From RFTU01 sp049423145 (GTDB taxonomy: Bacteria > Pseudomonadota > Gammaproteobacteria > Burkholderiales > Burkholderiaceae_C): a stretch of 35,825 nt of DNA. The stretch is taken from the NCBI GenBank assembly GCA_049423145.1, contig JBMSQF010000021.1, forward strand, positions 1 to 35,825, written 5' to 3'. Each line of letters begins with the position of its first letter. Position 1 is the first letter of the stretch. The notes beneath the pieces were generated by a model. That model was not told where the DNA came from. It saw only the letters and a list, made by a program, of their open reading frames with translations, and did no database searches. The translations under genes were made by a program, and so were the position numbers. Below are positions 1 to 8,002 of this stretch, one piece after another.

Positions 1-553
<553 letters not shown>

Positions 554-568
554 GGTTTTCTCCGGCCC

Positions 569-1093
569 TCACGCAGTGAGGGCAAGCTTCATCTGTTCCA
601 GGCGCGCCTTGACGGAGGTGTCCAGCACCTCATCACCGACCACCACACGTATGCCGCCGATGAGCGATGCGTCGATCACCACGGTGGCGTTGAGCTTGCG
701 ACCAAAACGCTTTTCCAGCGTGGCCTTGACGTCGTCGATCTGCGCGGCACTCATGTCGAACGCGCTGTGGATCACGGCATCGGACACGCCGGAACGGGCG
801 TTGATCAGGAGCTGGAACTGCTGTGCGATCTCGCCCAGGGCGGCGAGCCGGCCGTTCTCGAGCACCGCGGCCAACAGATTGCCGACCTTGGGCGACAGCG
901 GCTTCTTCATCACCGAGGCGATGACCTCGGTGACCTGTGCCGCGGTGGCCTTGGGGTTGTCGGCAAAAGCCAGCAGCTGTTCATTGGACGAGACCGCCGC
1001 CAGAGTCGCGAGTTCCGCCGCGGCTGCTGCGTCGCCGCCCGCCTTCAGAAGGGCCTCCGCGTAAGGCCGCGCAATGGTTGCAAGCTCGGCCAT
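569..1093 (-). CDS. atpH: ATP synthase F1 subunit delta
   Basis: Delta subunit (174 aa) of the F1Fo ATP synthase, part of the peripheral stator that ties the alpha3beta3 head to the b subunits. It begins MAELATIARPYAEALLKA, the typical N-terminal helix of the family. The C-terminal half contains the conserved IGGIRVVVGDEVLDTSVKAR stretch, which is diagnostic for OSCP/delta. Length is normal (about 175-180 aa). It starts only 3 bases after the atpF stop, so the two are translationally linked. The order F-H-A matches the standard proteobacterial atp operon. Soluble, on the cytoplasmic face of the membrane. Confidence 0.97.
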   Translation of the reverse strand: MAELATIARPYAEALLKAGGDAAAAAELATLAAVSSNEQLLAFADNPKATAAQVTEVIASVMKKPLSPKVGNLLAAVLENGRLAALGEIAQQFQLLINARSGVSDAVIHSAFDMSAAQIDDVKATLEKRFGRKLNATVVIDASLIGGIRVVVGDEVLDTSVKARLEQMKLALTA

Positions 1094-1096
1094 GGC

Positions 1097-1567
1097 TTAG
1101 AGCTCCGCCTTCAGCCGGCCCAGCAATTCGGCGTGGACATTGGCGTTGACCTCTTTGCGCAGGATTTGCTCGGCGCCCTTGACGGCCAACACGGCCACCT
1201 GGTCGCGCAACGCCTCACGCGCCTTCACGACTTCCTGCTCGGCCTCTGCCTTGGCCGCGGCGATGATTTTGGCGGCTTCTTCGGAGGCGCGGCCCTTGGC
1301 GTCTTCCACCATGGACTGGGCCAGTCGCTCGGCATCGGCCAGGCGCTTGGCAGCGTCGTCACGGGCCGCCGAGAGCTGCTCCTCGACCCGCTTGTTGGCC
1401 ACAGCCAAATCGGCCTTGGCCCTGTCCGCGGCGGACAAGCCCTCTGCAATCTTCTTGGCGCGTTCGTCCAGGGCGGCCGTGATCGGCGGCCAGACAAACT
1501 TCATCGTGAACCAGACCAGGATCGCAAAAACGATCATCTGGACGATGAGGGTACCGGTGATGCTCAC
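1097..1567 (-). CDS. atpF: ATP synthase Fo subunit b
   Basis: Subunit b (156 aa), the membrane-anchored dimeric stalk of the stator. An N-terminal transmembrane helix (about residues 5-25, LIVQMIVFAILVWFTMKFVW) leads into a long charged, Ala/Glu/Lys-rich helix expected to form the right-handed coiled coil. The FVWPPI motif after the membrane segment is typical of the family. The start is GTG at 1565-1567, with GAGG about 8 bases upstream; I see no better start. An 85-base gap with a strong nested stem-loop separates it from atpE, whereas atpH follows 3 bases after its stop. Confidence 0.96.
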   Translation of the reverse strand: MSITGTLIVQMIVFAILVWFTMKFVWPPITAALDERAKKIAEGLSAADRAKADLAVANKRVEEQLSAARDDAAKRLADAERLAQSMVEDAKGRASEEAAKIIAAAKAEAEQEVVKAREALRDQVAVLAVKGAEQILRKEVNANVHAELLGRLKAEL

Positions 1568-1591
1568 TTGTTTGCCTCAATCGGTTTGGGG

Positions 1592-1649
1592 GACTTCAGC
1601 AAGGGGCGCTTTGTTTCGAGCGCCCCTGCCTCTCAACTCGACTGAAGTC
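1592..1649 (-). promoter_or_regulatory. nested stem-loop between atpE and atpF
   Basis: The gap between atpE and atpF holds a perfect 9-base-pair stem (arms 1602-1610 and 1619-1627, 8-base loop). It is enclosed by a second perfect 8-base inverted repeat (1592-1599 and 1642-1649, gacttcag/ctgaagtc). No T-run follows, so it is not an intrinsic terminator. The position, immediately 3' of the high-copy c-subunit gene, would suit a 3' stabiliser or processing barrier that raises atpE mRNA over the downstream cistrons. That role is inference. Confidence 0.55.
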
Positions 1650-1652
1650 GAC

Positions 1653-1916
1653 TTACTTGGCGATGGCGGCCAGCTGACCCAGGAACGGGTTGGCGGTGGC
1701 AAACCACAGGGCGATACCGGTGCCGATGATGAAGGCCGCGTCGATCAGACCGGCCAACAGGAACATCTTGGTCTGCAGCTCGCCCATCAGCTCGGGCTGG
1801 CGTGCAGCGGATTCCAGGTACTTGCTGCCCATGATGCCGATACCGATACAGGCGCCGACGGCACCCAGACCGATGATCAGGCCAGCGGCCAGGGCAACAA
1901 AGCTGATGACTTCCAT
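1653..1916 (-). CDS. atpE: ATP synthase Fo subunit c
   Basis: Proteolipid subunit c (87 aa), which forms the proton-driven rotor ring in the membrane. It is a hairpin of two transmembrane helices (about residues 8-30 and 52-77) joined by the polar RQPEL loop (residues 39-43) that contacts gamma/epsilon. The proton-carrying carboxylate is Asp59 in LIDAAF. The glycine-rich first helix (GAVGACIGIGIMG) is typical. The ATG at 1914-1916 has a strong GAGGAG ribosome-binding site. It lies between atpB (68 bases upstream) and atpF. The residues bear none of the changes expected of a Na+-binding c subunit, so proton coupling is the likely mode. Confidence 0.97.
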   Translation of the reverse strand: MEVISFVALAAGLIIGLGAVGACIGIGIMGSKYLESAARQPELMGELQTKMFLLAGLIDAAFIIGTGIALWFATANPFLGQLAAIAK

Positions 1917-1984
1917 GATGACTCCTCGAGAGTGGTTGAGAGAAAGAGAAAAAGGGTAAACGTCGAACCGAACGTCAGGCGGGA

Positions 1985-2842
1985 TCAGTGCGCGTCGTGA
2001 GCCTGACCGATGTAGACCAGCGTCAACATCATGAAGACGAAGGCCTGCAAGGTGATGATCAGGATGTGGAAGATGGCCCAGGCCGATCCCGCGATGATGT
2101 GCCCGATGGCCAAGCCGATGCCCGTGCCCAGACCAACGGTCGCCAAGGCGCCGCCCATGAGCGCGATCAACATGAAGATCAGTTCGCCAGCGTACATATT
2201 GCCGAACAGTCGCATGCCGTGCGAGACGGTCTTGGCCACGAACTCAATGATCTGCATGGCGAAATTGAACGGCCACAGCACCGGGTGAGAGCCGAACGGC
2301 GCTGAAAACAACTCATGAATCCAGCCGCCCAGTCCCTTGATCTTGACGTTGTAGAACAGGCAGACCAGCAGCACGCCGGCCGAAAGGCCCATCGTGATGG
2401 ACAAGTCCGCGGTCGGGACCACGCGCATGTAGTCGGGCATGCCCAGCGCAGGACCCACAACGTGCCAGATGGCCGGGATCAGGTCGACCGGCAACAGGTC
2501 CATGGCATTGAGCAGGAAGATCCAGACAAACACCGTCAGGGCCAGGGGCGACACCAATTTGCGGCTCTCGGCGCTGTGCACGATGCCTTTGGCTTGGTTC
2601 TCGACCATCTCCACCAGCAGCTCCACGGCGGCCTGGAAGCGACCGGGCACGCCCGAGGTCGCCCGGGCGGCGGCAGCGCGCAGGATCAGGATGGTGACCA
2701 CGCCCAAGAGAATGGAGAAGAACAAGGAGTCGTAATTGAAGACCGACAGGTCGAACGGACCCTCGGGCTTCTTGTTCTGCAGGTGCGCCAGGTGGTGGAC
2801 GATGTACTCGCCAGCGGTGGGGGCTTGACCTTCAGCTGCCAT
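1985..2842 (-). CDS. atpB: ATP synthase Fo subunit a
   Basis: Subunit a (285 aa), the polytopic membrane stator that supplies the two proton half-channels next to the c-ring. The signature helix SHGMRLFGNMYAGE carries the essential Arg that faces the c-ring Asp. Several long hydrophobic segments follow the pattern of the family, and the C-terminal LITLQAFVFMMLTLVYIGQAH helix is also characteristic. The N-terminus starts MAAEGQAPTAGEYIVHHLAHLQ, which aligns with betaproteobacterial subunits. It begins 12 bases after the atpI stop. Length is normal for betaproteobacteria. Confidence 0.97.
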   Translation of the reverse strand: MAAEGQAPTAGEYIVHHLAHLQNKKPEGPFDLSVFNYDSLFFSILLGVVTILILRAAAARATSGVPGRFQAAVELLVEMVENQAKGIVHSAESRKLVSPLALTVFVWIFLLNAMDLLPVDLIPAIWHVVGPALGMPDYMRVVPTADLSITMGLSAGVLLVCLFYNVKIKGLGGWIHELFSAPFGSHPVLWPFNFAMQIIEFVAKTVSHGMRLFGNMYAGELIFMLIALMGGALATVGLGTGIGLAIGHIIAGSAWAIFHILIITLQAFVFMMLTLVYIGQAHDAH

Positions 2843-2854
2843 CTCGACTTGCTC

Positions 2855-3424
2855 TCAACTCTTCAAACGTTCAACCGGTTTCGGCATTCGGCCGCGCCAC
2901 AGGAGCGCCACCCAATACACCTTGATGCACACCAATACGGCCAGCAGCAAGGCAGGCCACACCAGCGGCTCGACGATCCGGGGGGCCAGCAGAAGCAGAA
3001 CCACCGAGACGCCGATCTTCACAAACTCCCACAACATGAAGCTGACGGCGCTGACGCCGGCATTCACACTGGAGAGCCGGGAGGTCATTCCGCGGGCCAT
3101 GAGCACCGCTGGGATCACCACCACGCCGGCGCCGTAAAGCGCCGACCAGAACACGGACACGCTCCCCATCACCATGCCTGCTGCGCAGGACACGATGAAG
3201 CCGACGGCCATTTGGGTGGCCACGACCCTCCACGGGGACACCGGGGGGTCCAGGTCTCGCAGGGCCTTCGCCTCTAGAGCAGACAGCCTCTTGAAACCGC
3301 GGCGTGCGGACTCATCTTCATCGTCATCCCATCCCGAAGAAGCTGCGTGCCGCACCGCAGTGCGTGCGCCGCTTTCGAGAGGTGAACCCGCGGGAATGCC
3401 CGGTTGGGTATCCGTCGGGATCAT
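2855..3424 (-). CDS. atpI: ATP synthase protein I (AtpI)
   Basis: Small membrane protein (189 aa) at the head of the atp operon. In other bacteria AtpI assists c-ring assembly or Mg2+ supply. An N-terminal polar, acidic segment of about 65 residues (contains WDDDEDESARRG) precedes four hydrophobic helices in the C-terminal 125 residues. I chose the ATG at 3422-3424. The frame stays open far upstream, but that extension overlaps the divergent dsbD-like gene and reads as low-complexity out-of-frame sequence. No clear Shine-Dalgarno is visible. Sequence conservation in this family is weak, so the call rests on membrane topology and its position before atpB. Confidence 0.85.
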   Translation of the reverse strand: MIPTDTQPGIPAGSPLESGARTAVRHAASSGWDDDEDESARRGFKRLSALEAKALRDLDPPVSPWRVVATQMAVGFIVSCAAGMVMGSVSVFWSALYGAGVVVIPAVLMARGMTSRLSSVNAGVSAVSFMLWEFVKIGVSVVLLLLAPRIVEPLVWPALLLAVLVCIKVYWVALLWRGRMPKPVERLKS

Positions 3425-3529
3425 TGGATGGCAGACTACGATCAATAAAGCGGCGCGAGTATACGAGTAAACCCGCTCGGTATCCCCTGATTGCCCGAGG
3501 TGCGGCCGTGGAGATCGGACGAAGCTGAG
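3425..3529. promoter_or_regulatory. divergent promoter region, atp operon / dsbD-like gene
   Basis: A 105-base gap between two divergent starts that must hold the atp operon promoter. On the minus strand a good -10 (TATACT, 3458-3463) would start transcription about 27 bases before the atpI ATG. Its -35 is poor. An alternative is TTTACT (3466-3471) with a weak -10 near 3443-3448. A short direct repeat CGAGTA-TA-CGAGTA spans the -10. No convincing plus-strand promoter was seen. Confidence 0.4.
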
Positions 3530-5755
3530 ATGATTCGGTCCATGCGCCATCGAATTCAGGCCTTGGGCCTTCTCCTGTGTGGCTTGCTTTTGGCCTTCGC
3601 TGGGCGAATGGCCCAAGCGGCCGCGGTGGTCACCACCGATCAGGTTCGAGCCGAACTGCTCCTCCACGCGCCCCAAGGGCTGAGCCCGGGAACCCCCGCC
3701 TGGCTGGGCCTGAAGATCGTGCACAAGCGCGGCTGGCACACCTATTGGCTCAACCCGGGCGACTCGGGACTGCCCACCCAACTCCAGTGGCAGTTGCCCC
3801 CGGCGCTCCAAGCCGGCGACATCGAATGGCCGGTGCCGCGCCGGCTGCCCATCGGTCCACTGATGAACCATGGCTATGAGGGCACGCTCCTGCTGCCAGT
3901 ACCGCTGACGGTGCTCCAGCCGCTGCCCGATGGGGCGCTCACCCTGCGTTTGCGGGCGGATTGGTTGGTTTGCGAGAACGTTTGCATTCCGGAAGGGGGT
4001 GACTTCAGCCTCACCTTGCCGCCCGGCGCGGCCCGCTCGGCCCTGGTGCGCGACGCGGCGCTTTTTGAGCAGACGCGCTCCCGACAGCCGGTGGCGTGGG
4101 CCGGGCTGTCGGCCTCCGCCACGGCGGGCCCCGAGGGCCTGAGGCTGCAGTTCAAGGGACTGCCCGCCGCTTGGCAAGGCCAACGGCTGGCCATCTTCCC
4201 CACCGAGGCGCATGTGCTCTCGCCGTCGCTCGAGCCGCGGGCCGAGTGGTCGGGCAACACCTGGGCCGGTGTCCTGGCCTATTCACCGCAGCGCATGGCG
4301 GCACCCGATGTCCTGCGCTTCGTCGTGGCCGCACCGACCAAGGCTGGTGATTCCGCCGATTCGCCCGCCGGTGTGACCGTCGCGGCCACCGTGGACGGCC
4401 GGTGGCCGCCGCTGGCCGCCCCGCCGCTCGGCGCGGATGGGCTGGCTTCTGCGGGCGCTTCCGCCGCACCGGCCTCGCCCAAGCCCCCAGCGGATGATGC
4501 CTCCTGGTGGGCCTCGGCCCTGCTGGCGATGGTCGGCGGGCTCATCCTGAACCTGATGCCCTGCGTCTTCCCGGTCCTCTCGCTCAAGGTGTTTGCCTTC
4601 GCGGCCGATGCCCACAACCGCCGTGCCTTGGCCCTGGGCGGCTTGGCCTACACCGCCGGCGTCGTGCTCAGTTTCGTCGCGCTGGCCGCCATCCTGCTGG
4701 GTCTGCGCGCCTCGGGTGAACAACTGGGTTGGGGATTCCAGCTGCAGTCGCCACCGTTTGTAGCCGGGTTGGCCCTGCTGTTCACCCTCATGGGCTTGAA
4801 CCTGCTGGGACTCTTCGAGTTCGGGAGTCTCGTTCCCAGCCGCTGGGCCACGGCGCGCGCGCGCCACCCCCTGGTCGACCACCTGCTGACCGGGGTGCTG
4901 GCGGTGGTGGTGGCCTCGCCCTGCACCGCCCCCTTCATGGGCGCCTCGCTGGGGGTGGCGGTGACCCTGCCCACCGCGCAGGCGCTGGGTGTGTTCGGGG
5001 CCCTGGGGCTGGGCATGGCCCTGCCCTACCTGCTGCTCAGTCTGATGCCAGCCTGGGCCGCCCGACTCCCGCGGCCCGGGGCCTGGATGTTGCGGGTCAA
5101 ACACGCCATGGCCTTGCCCATGCTGGGTACCGTGGTGTGGCTGTTGTGGGTGCTGGGGCATCAGCTCGGCATCGATGCGGTCGCCGCGCTGCTGGTGCTG
5201 CTGCTGTTTGCAGCGTTCACCCTCGGGGCCTGGAACTGGGGCCTGCAAGGGGGGGCGCAGACGGGCGCGCGCATCCTGTCCGTGGGCTTGCTGGCGGGGG
5301 CGGCCATCGGGGCCTGGCCCCTGTTGCAAGAGGGTGCGGCGACTTCGCCCCGGTTGACGGCAGGCCATGCCGGTGGCGGCAGTGCCGGCGGACGGACCGA
5401 AGCCACCGCCAGCGATTGGGCCCCGTGGTCACCGCAGGTTCTGGCCGAAGAACTGGCACAGGGTCGAACCGTCTTCGTCGACTACACCGCCGCCTGGTGC
5501 GTCACCTGCCAGGTGAACAAGCGCAGCACGCTGCGGCGCGACGATGTGAAGGCTGCTCTGACAGCAGCTGGCATCGTGACCCTGCAGGCGGACTGGACGC
5601 GCCGTGACGAGGCCATCACCCGAGAGCTCGCCCGCCTGGGTCGAACCGGCGTGCCGGTCTACGCCTTCTACCGCCCGGGTGTCGATCCCATCCTGCTGCC
5701 CGAGGTCCTGACCCCGGCGCTGATGCTCGAGGCCATCGAGCGGCTGCCCCGCTGA
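3530..5755 (+). CDS. dsbD: DsbD-family protein-disulfide reductase
   Basis: Inner-membrane reductant conduit (741 aa) that passes electrons from cytoplasmic thioredoxin to periplasmic thiol proteins. In order: signal peptide (about 1-31, ending near AQA-A); periplasmic N-terminal domain with the pair C148/C152 in VCENVCIPEG; a transmembrane DsbD block with C345 in NLMPCVFPVL and C465 in SPCTAPFMGASLG; and a C-terminal thioredoxin domain with C657-VT-C660. All three redox pairs of the cascade are therefore present. The size exceeds E. coli DsbD (about 565 aa) because the N-terminal domain is larger, as in ScsB-like members. Start: ATG 3530 was preferred to the TTG at 3491; ATG 3542 is also possible. 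Divergent from atpI and convergent with the SMP-30 gene. Confidence 0.88.
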   Translation: MIRSMRHRIQALGLLLCGLLLAFAGRMAQAAAVVTTDQVRAELLLHAPQGLSPGTPAWLGLKIVHKRGWHTYWLNPGDSGLPTQLQWQLPPALQAGDIEWPVPRRLPIGPLMNHGYEGTLLLPVPLTVLQPLPDGALTLRLRADWLVCENVCIPEGGDFSLTLPPGAARSALVRDAALFEQTRSRQPVAWAGLSASATAGPEGLRLQFKGLPAAWQGQRLAIFPTEAHVLSPSLEPRAEWSGNTWAGVLAYSPQRMAAPDVLRFVVAAPTKAGDSADSPAGVTVAATVDGRWPPLAAPPLGADGLASAGASAAPASPKPPADDASWWASALLAMVGGLILNLMPCVFPVLSLKVFAFAADAHNRRALALGGLAYTAGVVLSFVALAAILLGLRASGEQLGWGFQLQSPPFVAGLALLFTLMGLNLLGLFEFGSLVPSRWATARARHPLVDHLLTGVLAVVVASPCTAPFMGASLGVAVTLPTAQALGVFGALGLGMALPYLLLSLMPAWAARLPRPGAWMLRVKHAMALPMLGTVVWLLWVLGHQLGIDAVAALLVLLLFAAFTLGAWNWGLQGGAQTGARILSVGLLAGAAIGAWPLLQEGAATSPRLTAGHAGGGSAGGRTEATASDWAPWSPQVLAEELAQGRTVFVDYTAAWCVTCQVNKRSTLRRDDVKAALTAAGIVTLQADWTRRDEAITRELARLGRTGVPVYAFYRPGVDPILLPEVLTPALMLEAIERLPR

Positions 5756-5791
5756 CCAAGCCCCCAGCACGGCGGCCGCGCCGCTGCGGGC

Positions 5792-6700
5792 TCAGGGCGG
5801 CAAAATGCAGTGAAGGGGCAGCCCCGGCACCTCCACCCGCGACTGCAGGACACATCCCGCCCACGGCTGGGCGCTCAACTCCGATTCGGGGCGGTGGTCG
5901 CGGGCGCTGGTGACGTAAAGCGTGCGCAGGTCGTCGCCGCCGAAGCAGGGCATGGTGGGGCAGCGCACCGGCAGTTCGATGCTTTGGAGCAGTTCCCCCT
6001 CGGGCGACAAGCGCACGAGTCGCTGCCCTTCGAACATGGCGGCCCAATAACAGCCCTGCTGGTCCACGGCGGCTCCATCGGGACGGCCGCCGTATTCCTG
6101 CAGGGGCTGGGCCGGGCCGCGCGGCTGGAAGGTCGCCCACAAGGCCCAAGGGCCGGCCTCACCGGTGACGGCCGACAACTCGGCACGCCACACCCGGTGG
6201 CTGGTGGTGTCGCTTCGGTACACGGTGCGGCCATCGGGGCTGAAGGCCAGGCCATTGCTCACCGTCACGTCCTCGGCCACCGGCTTCAACGTGGGTGCGC
6301 CGCGGCCCAGGCTCAGGCGGTAAACGCGCGCCCGTGCGGGTTGGCGCGGCTCGTAGATCGTGCCCACCCAGAACCGCCCCAAGGGGTCCACCTTGCCATC
6401 GTTGAACCGCTCCACCTGGGTGTCGTAAGGCGCGTCCACCAGGGGCGTCACCCGGCCGTCGGCCGGATCGAAGTGGACGATCCCCGTGCGCAGGGCCAGC
6501 AGCAAGGTGCCGTCGGCCACCGGGACGCAACAGGCCAGGTCCGCTCCCAGTTGCCAGTCTCGATGATCCTGCTTCAGGGGGTCCCAGCGGTGCAAGGTGG
6601 CCGCGGGAATGTCGCACCAGTAGAGCAAGCCCGTCACGGGGTGCCACATCGGCGACTCCCCCAAACGACAGGGGGGCAAGGGCAAGGGACTCCAGTTCAA
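5792..6700 (-). CDS. SMP-30/gluconolactonase/regucalcin-like protein
   Basis: Cytoplasmic six-bladed beta-propeller (302 aa) of the SMP-30 family, whose members are metal-dependent lactonases for sugar lactones. Family motifs are in order: LGESPMWHP with the metal-binding Glu, NDGKVDPLGRFWVGT, SNGLAFSPDGRTVYRSDT and RPDGAAVDQQGCYWAAMFEG. Substrate specificity cannot be read from sequence. The start is TTG at 6698-6700, overlapping the stop of the upstream acetyltransferase by 4 bases. The next ATG would remove the LGESPMWHP motif, so the TTG is probably real. It is the second gene of a two-gene operon and converges on the dsbD-like gene. The metabolic link to the acetyltransferase is unknown. 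Confidence 0.88.
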   Translation of the reverse strand: MNWSPLPLPPCRLGESPMWHPVTGLLYWCDIPAATLHRWDPLKQDHRDWQLGADLACCVPVADGTLLLALRTGIVHFDPADGRVTPLVDAPYDTQVERFNDGKVDPLGRFWVGTIYEPRQPARARVYRLSLGRGAPTLKPVAEDVTVSNGLAFSPDGRTVYRSDTTSHRVWRAELSAVTGEAGPWALWATFQPRGPAQPLQEYGGRPDGAAVDQQGCYWAAMFEGQRLVRLSPEGELLQSIELPVRCPTMPCFGGDDLRTLYVTSARDHRPESELSAQPWAGCVLQSRVEVPGLPLHCILPP

Positions 6701-7188
6701 CGCAGTTGCACCTTGAGGTAGTGGGCGCCCGGCACGGGATTGAAGTAGAACGGCGGAATTTCCTCAAAACCAAGGCTTGCATACAGGCCTCTTGCGGCTT
6801 CCATGTCGTCCAGGGTGTCGAGCAGCATGCAGGAATAGCCCTCGCGCAGGCCATGGTCCATCAAGGCCTGCGCCAGGATGCGGCCCAGGCCGAAACGGCG
6901 GAAGGCCCGGCGCACATACAGGCGCTTCATCTCGCAGGCATTGGGGTAGTCGACATCGGGCCGCGGCCGCACACCGCCGCAGCCTGCGAGGGCACCGTCC
7001 ACCCACGCCAAGAGCAGGATGCCACCCGGCCCCGCATAGTGCTGCTCCAGGCCTGCGAGTTCGGTCTCCACATCTTGGAACGACAGGTCCACGCCCAGGC
7101 TGCGGACATACTCCCCGACGATTTCCGCCGCCCGCTGCCAGTCGCCCGGTTGGTGGGCGGTGCTCAGCTCTACTGCATAAGCGCTCAT
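6697..7188 (-). CDS. GNAT-family N-acetyltransferase
   Basis: Acetyl-CoA-dependent acyltransferase of the GNAT fold (163 aa from the ATG at 7186-7188). The acetyl-CoA pyrophosphate loop is visible as RRFGLGR within YVRRAFRRFGLGRILAQAL. It follows a beta strand (CEMKRLYV) and precedes the typical C-terminal ARGLYASLGFEEIPPFYFNP segment. The substrate is unknown. A longer reading frame starts at 7242, but that ATG lies inside the terminator of the upstream RNA-binding gene, so it is unlikely. A -10-like CACAAT ends 9 bases before the ATG and no Shine-Dalgarno is properly spaced, so the mRNA may be almost leaderless. The stop overlaps the SMP-30 start. Confidence 0.85.
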   Translation of the reverse strand: MSAYAVELSTAHQPGDWQRAAEIVGEYVRSLGVDLSFQDVETELAGLEQHYAGPGGILLLAWVDGALAGCGGVRPRPDVDYPNACEMKRLYVRRAFRRFGLGRILAQALMDHGLREGYSCMLLDTLDDMEAARGLYASLGFEEIPPFYFNPVPGAHYLKVQLR

Positions 7189-7197
7189 CTCCGCGCC

Positions 7198-7225
7198 ATT
7201 GTGGCCCAGGACATCGGGATGCAAA
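7198..7225 (-). promoter_or_regulatory. candidate promoter of the GNAT/SMP-30 operon
   Basis: On the minus strand TTTGCA (7220-7225) and CACAAT (7198-7203) are separated by 16 bases. The expected transcription start is within about 3 bases of the ATG at 7188. The element lies directly downstream of the terminator at 7244-7270, as expected for a new transcription unit. By-eye call only. Confidence 0.4.
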
Positions 7226-7243
7226 CGGCACGGACCGCCCATG

Positions 7244-7270
7244 AAAAAACCCCGGTTGAAAGCCGGGGTT
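7244..7270 (-). terminator. intrinsic terminator of the RRM gene
   Basis: Perfect 8-base-pair stem AACCCCGG/CCGGGGTT (7248-7255 with 7263-7270) and a 7-base loop. In the minus direction it runs into a T-run (complement of the A tract at 7244-7249). It lies about 40 bases after the stop of the glycine-rich RNA-binding protein gene. Confidence 0.88.
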
Positions 7271-7309
7271 CCATCCTCGCGCGGTCAACGACCGCCGTGG
7301 GAGTCGATC

Positions 7310-7789
7310 TCAGTAGCCGCCGCGATCTCCGCCGCCGCCATAACCACCGCCACCGCCGCCACCGCCGTAGCCACCACGGCCGCCGCCGCCGCCGCCGCCA
7401 CCACCGCCGCCGCCACCGCCGTAGCCACCGCGGCCGCCGCCGCCGCCACCACCGTAGGGACCGCGGCCACCGCCGCCGCCACCGCCGCCGCCGCCGTAGC
7501 CGCCACGGCCACCACCGCCACCGAAACCACCGGGGCGCTCCTCACGGGGGCGAGCCTCGTTGACCACGATGGCCCGGCCTTCGAGAGCCTGGCCGTTCAT
7601 GCCGTTGATGGCCGCTTGCGCCTCGGCGTCGGAGCCCATTTCCACAAAGCCGAAGCCCTTGGAACGGCCCGTTTCGCGGTCCATCATCACCTTCGCGGAG
7701 GTCACGGTACCGAACTGCGAGAAGGCGCCCTGAAGCGACTCATCACGCACGCTGTAGGCCAGATTGCCCACATACAACTTGTTTCCCAT
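7310..7789 (-). CDS. RRM RNA-binding protein with glycine-rich tail
   Basis: Small RNA-binding protein (159 aa). One RNA recognition motif occupies residues 1-80, with RNP-2 LYVGNL (about 5-10) and RNP-1 KGFGFVEM (about 44-51). Residues 85-159 form a low-complexity tail of Gly with spaced Arg and Tyr (RGGY repeats, about seven Arg). The family is common in cyanobacteria and betaproteobacteria and is often cold- or stress-induced, acting in the cytoplasm on RNA. Such RG/GY-rich tails are associated with RNA binding and condensation in other proteins; that is inference here. A Shine-Dalgarno AAAGGG lies about 7 bases before the ATG. Monocistronic, with its own terminator. Confidence 0.92.
   Translation of the reverse strand: MGNKLYVGNLAYSVRDESLQGAFSQFGTVTSAKVMMDRETGRSKGFGFVEMGSDAEAQAAINGMNGQALEGRAIVVNEARPREERPGGFGGGGGRGGYGGGGGGGGGGRGPYGGGGGGGRGGYGGGGGGGGGGGGGGRGGYGGGGGGGGYGGGGDRGGY
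7313..7540 (-). repeat. low-complexity GGN tract encoding the Gly-rich tail
   Basis: A run of roughly 225 bases made almost entirely of GGN codons (ccgccg-type on the plus strand) with interspersed RGGY units. Long runs of identical trinucleotides could slip in replication and change tail length while keeping the frame. Open frames on the plus strand through this tract are artefacts of base composition. Confidence 0.75.
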
Positions 7790-8002
7790 GGGGAAGCCCT
7801 TTCATCACTGGAACCTGGTAGAGCTTCAACCCGTCGTGAACCATTCAAGCGAAGGCGCCGCATCAAACCCAGACTCCGCGATTATCAGCCACCCCTATGT
7901 CCCTTTCGTTGAGCCCGCAAGGCCTGTGTTGTTTATTCGACTCAATGGAAACCCACCCCTGAGCGCATCGGGGGTTTGGGGGGCGCTGGCCACAATCCGG
8001 GC
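7790..8002. other. intergenic region between divergent RRM and GMC oxidoreductase genes
   Basis: 213 bases without a gene. On the minus strand a GATAAT-type -10 (7881-7886) lacks a good -35. It would give the RRM mRNA an untranslated leader of about 85 bases, which would suit a cold-shock-type leader but is unproven. On the plus strand CACAAT at 7991-7996 abuts the GMC start. No repeat or strong hairpin stood out. Confidence 0.35.
7991..8002 (+). promoter_or_regulatory. -10-like element abutting the GMC start codon
   Basis: CACAAT at 7991-7996 is followed by 6 bases and the ATG at 8003, so transcription would begin at or next to the A of the start codon (a leaderless mRNA). No recognisable Shine-Dalgarno and no good -35 are present. 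Confidence 0.35.

Noticed and set aside
3425..4213. 263-residue N-terminal extension of AtpI
   Set aside because: It overlaps the dsbD-like coding sequence and is low-complexity; AtpI proteins are of the shorter size.
7199..7912. Ala/Thr-rich plus-strand frame over the RRM gene
   Set aside because: Caused by the GGN repeat read on the other strand; no ribosome-binding site or domain.
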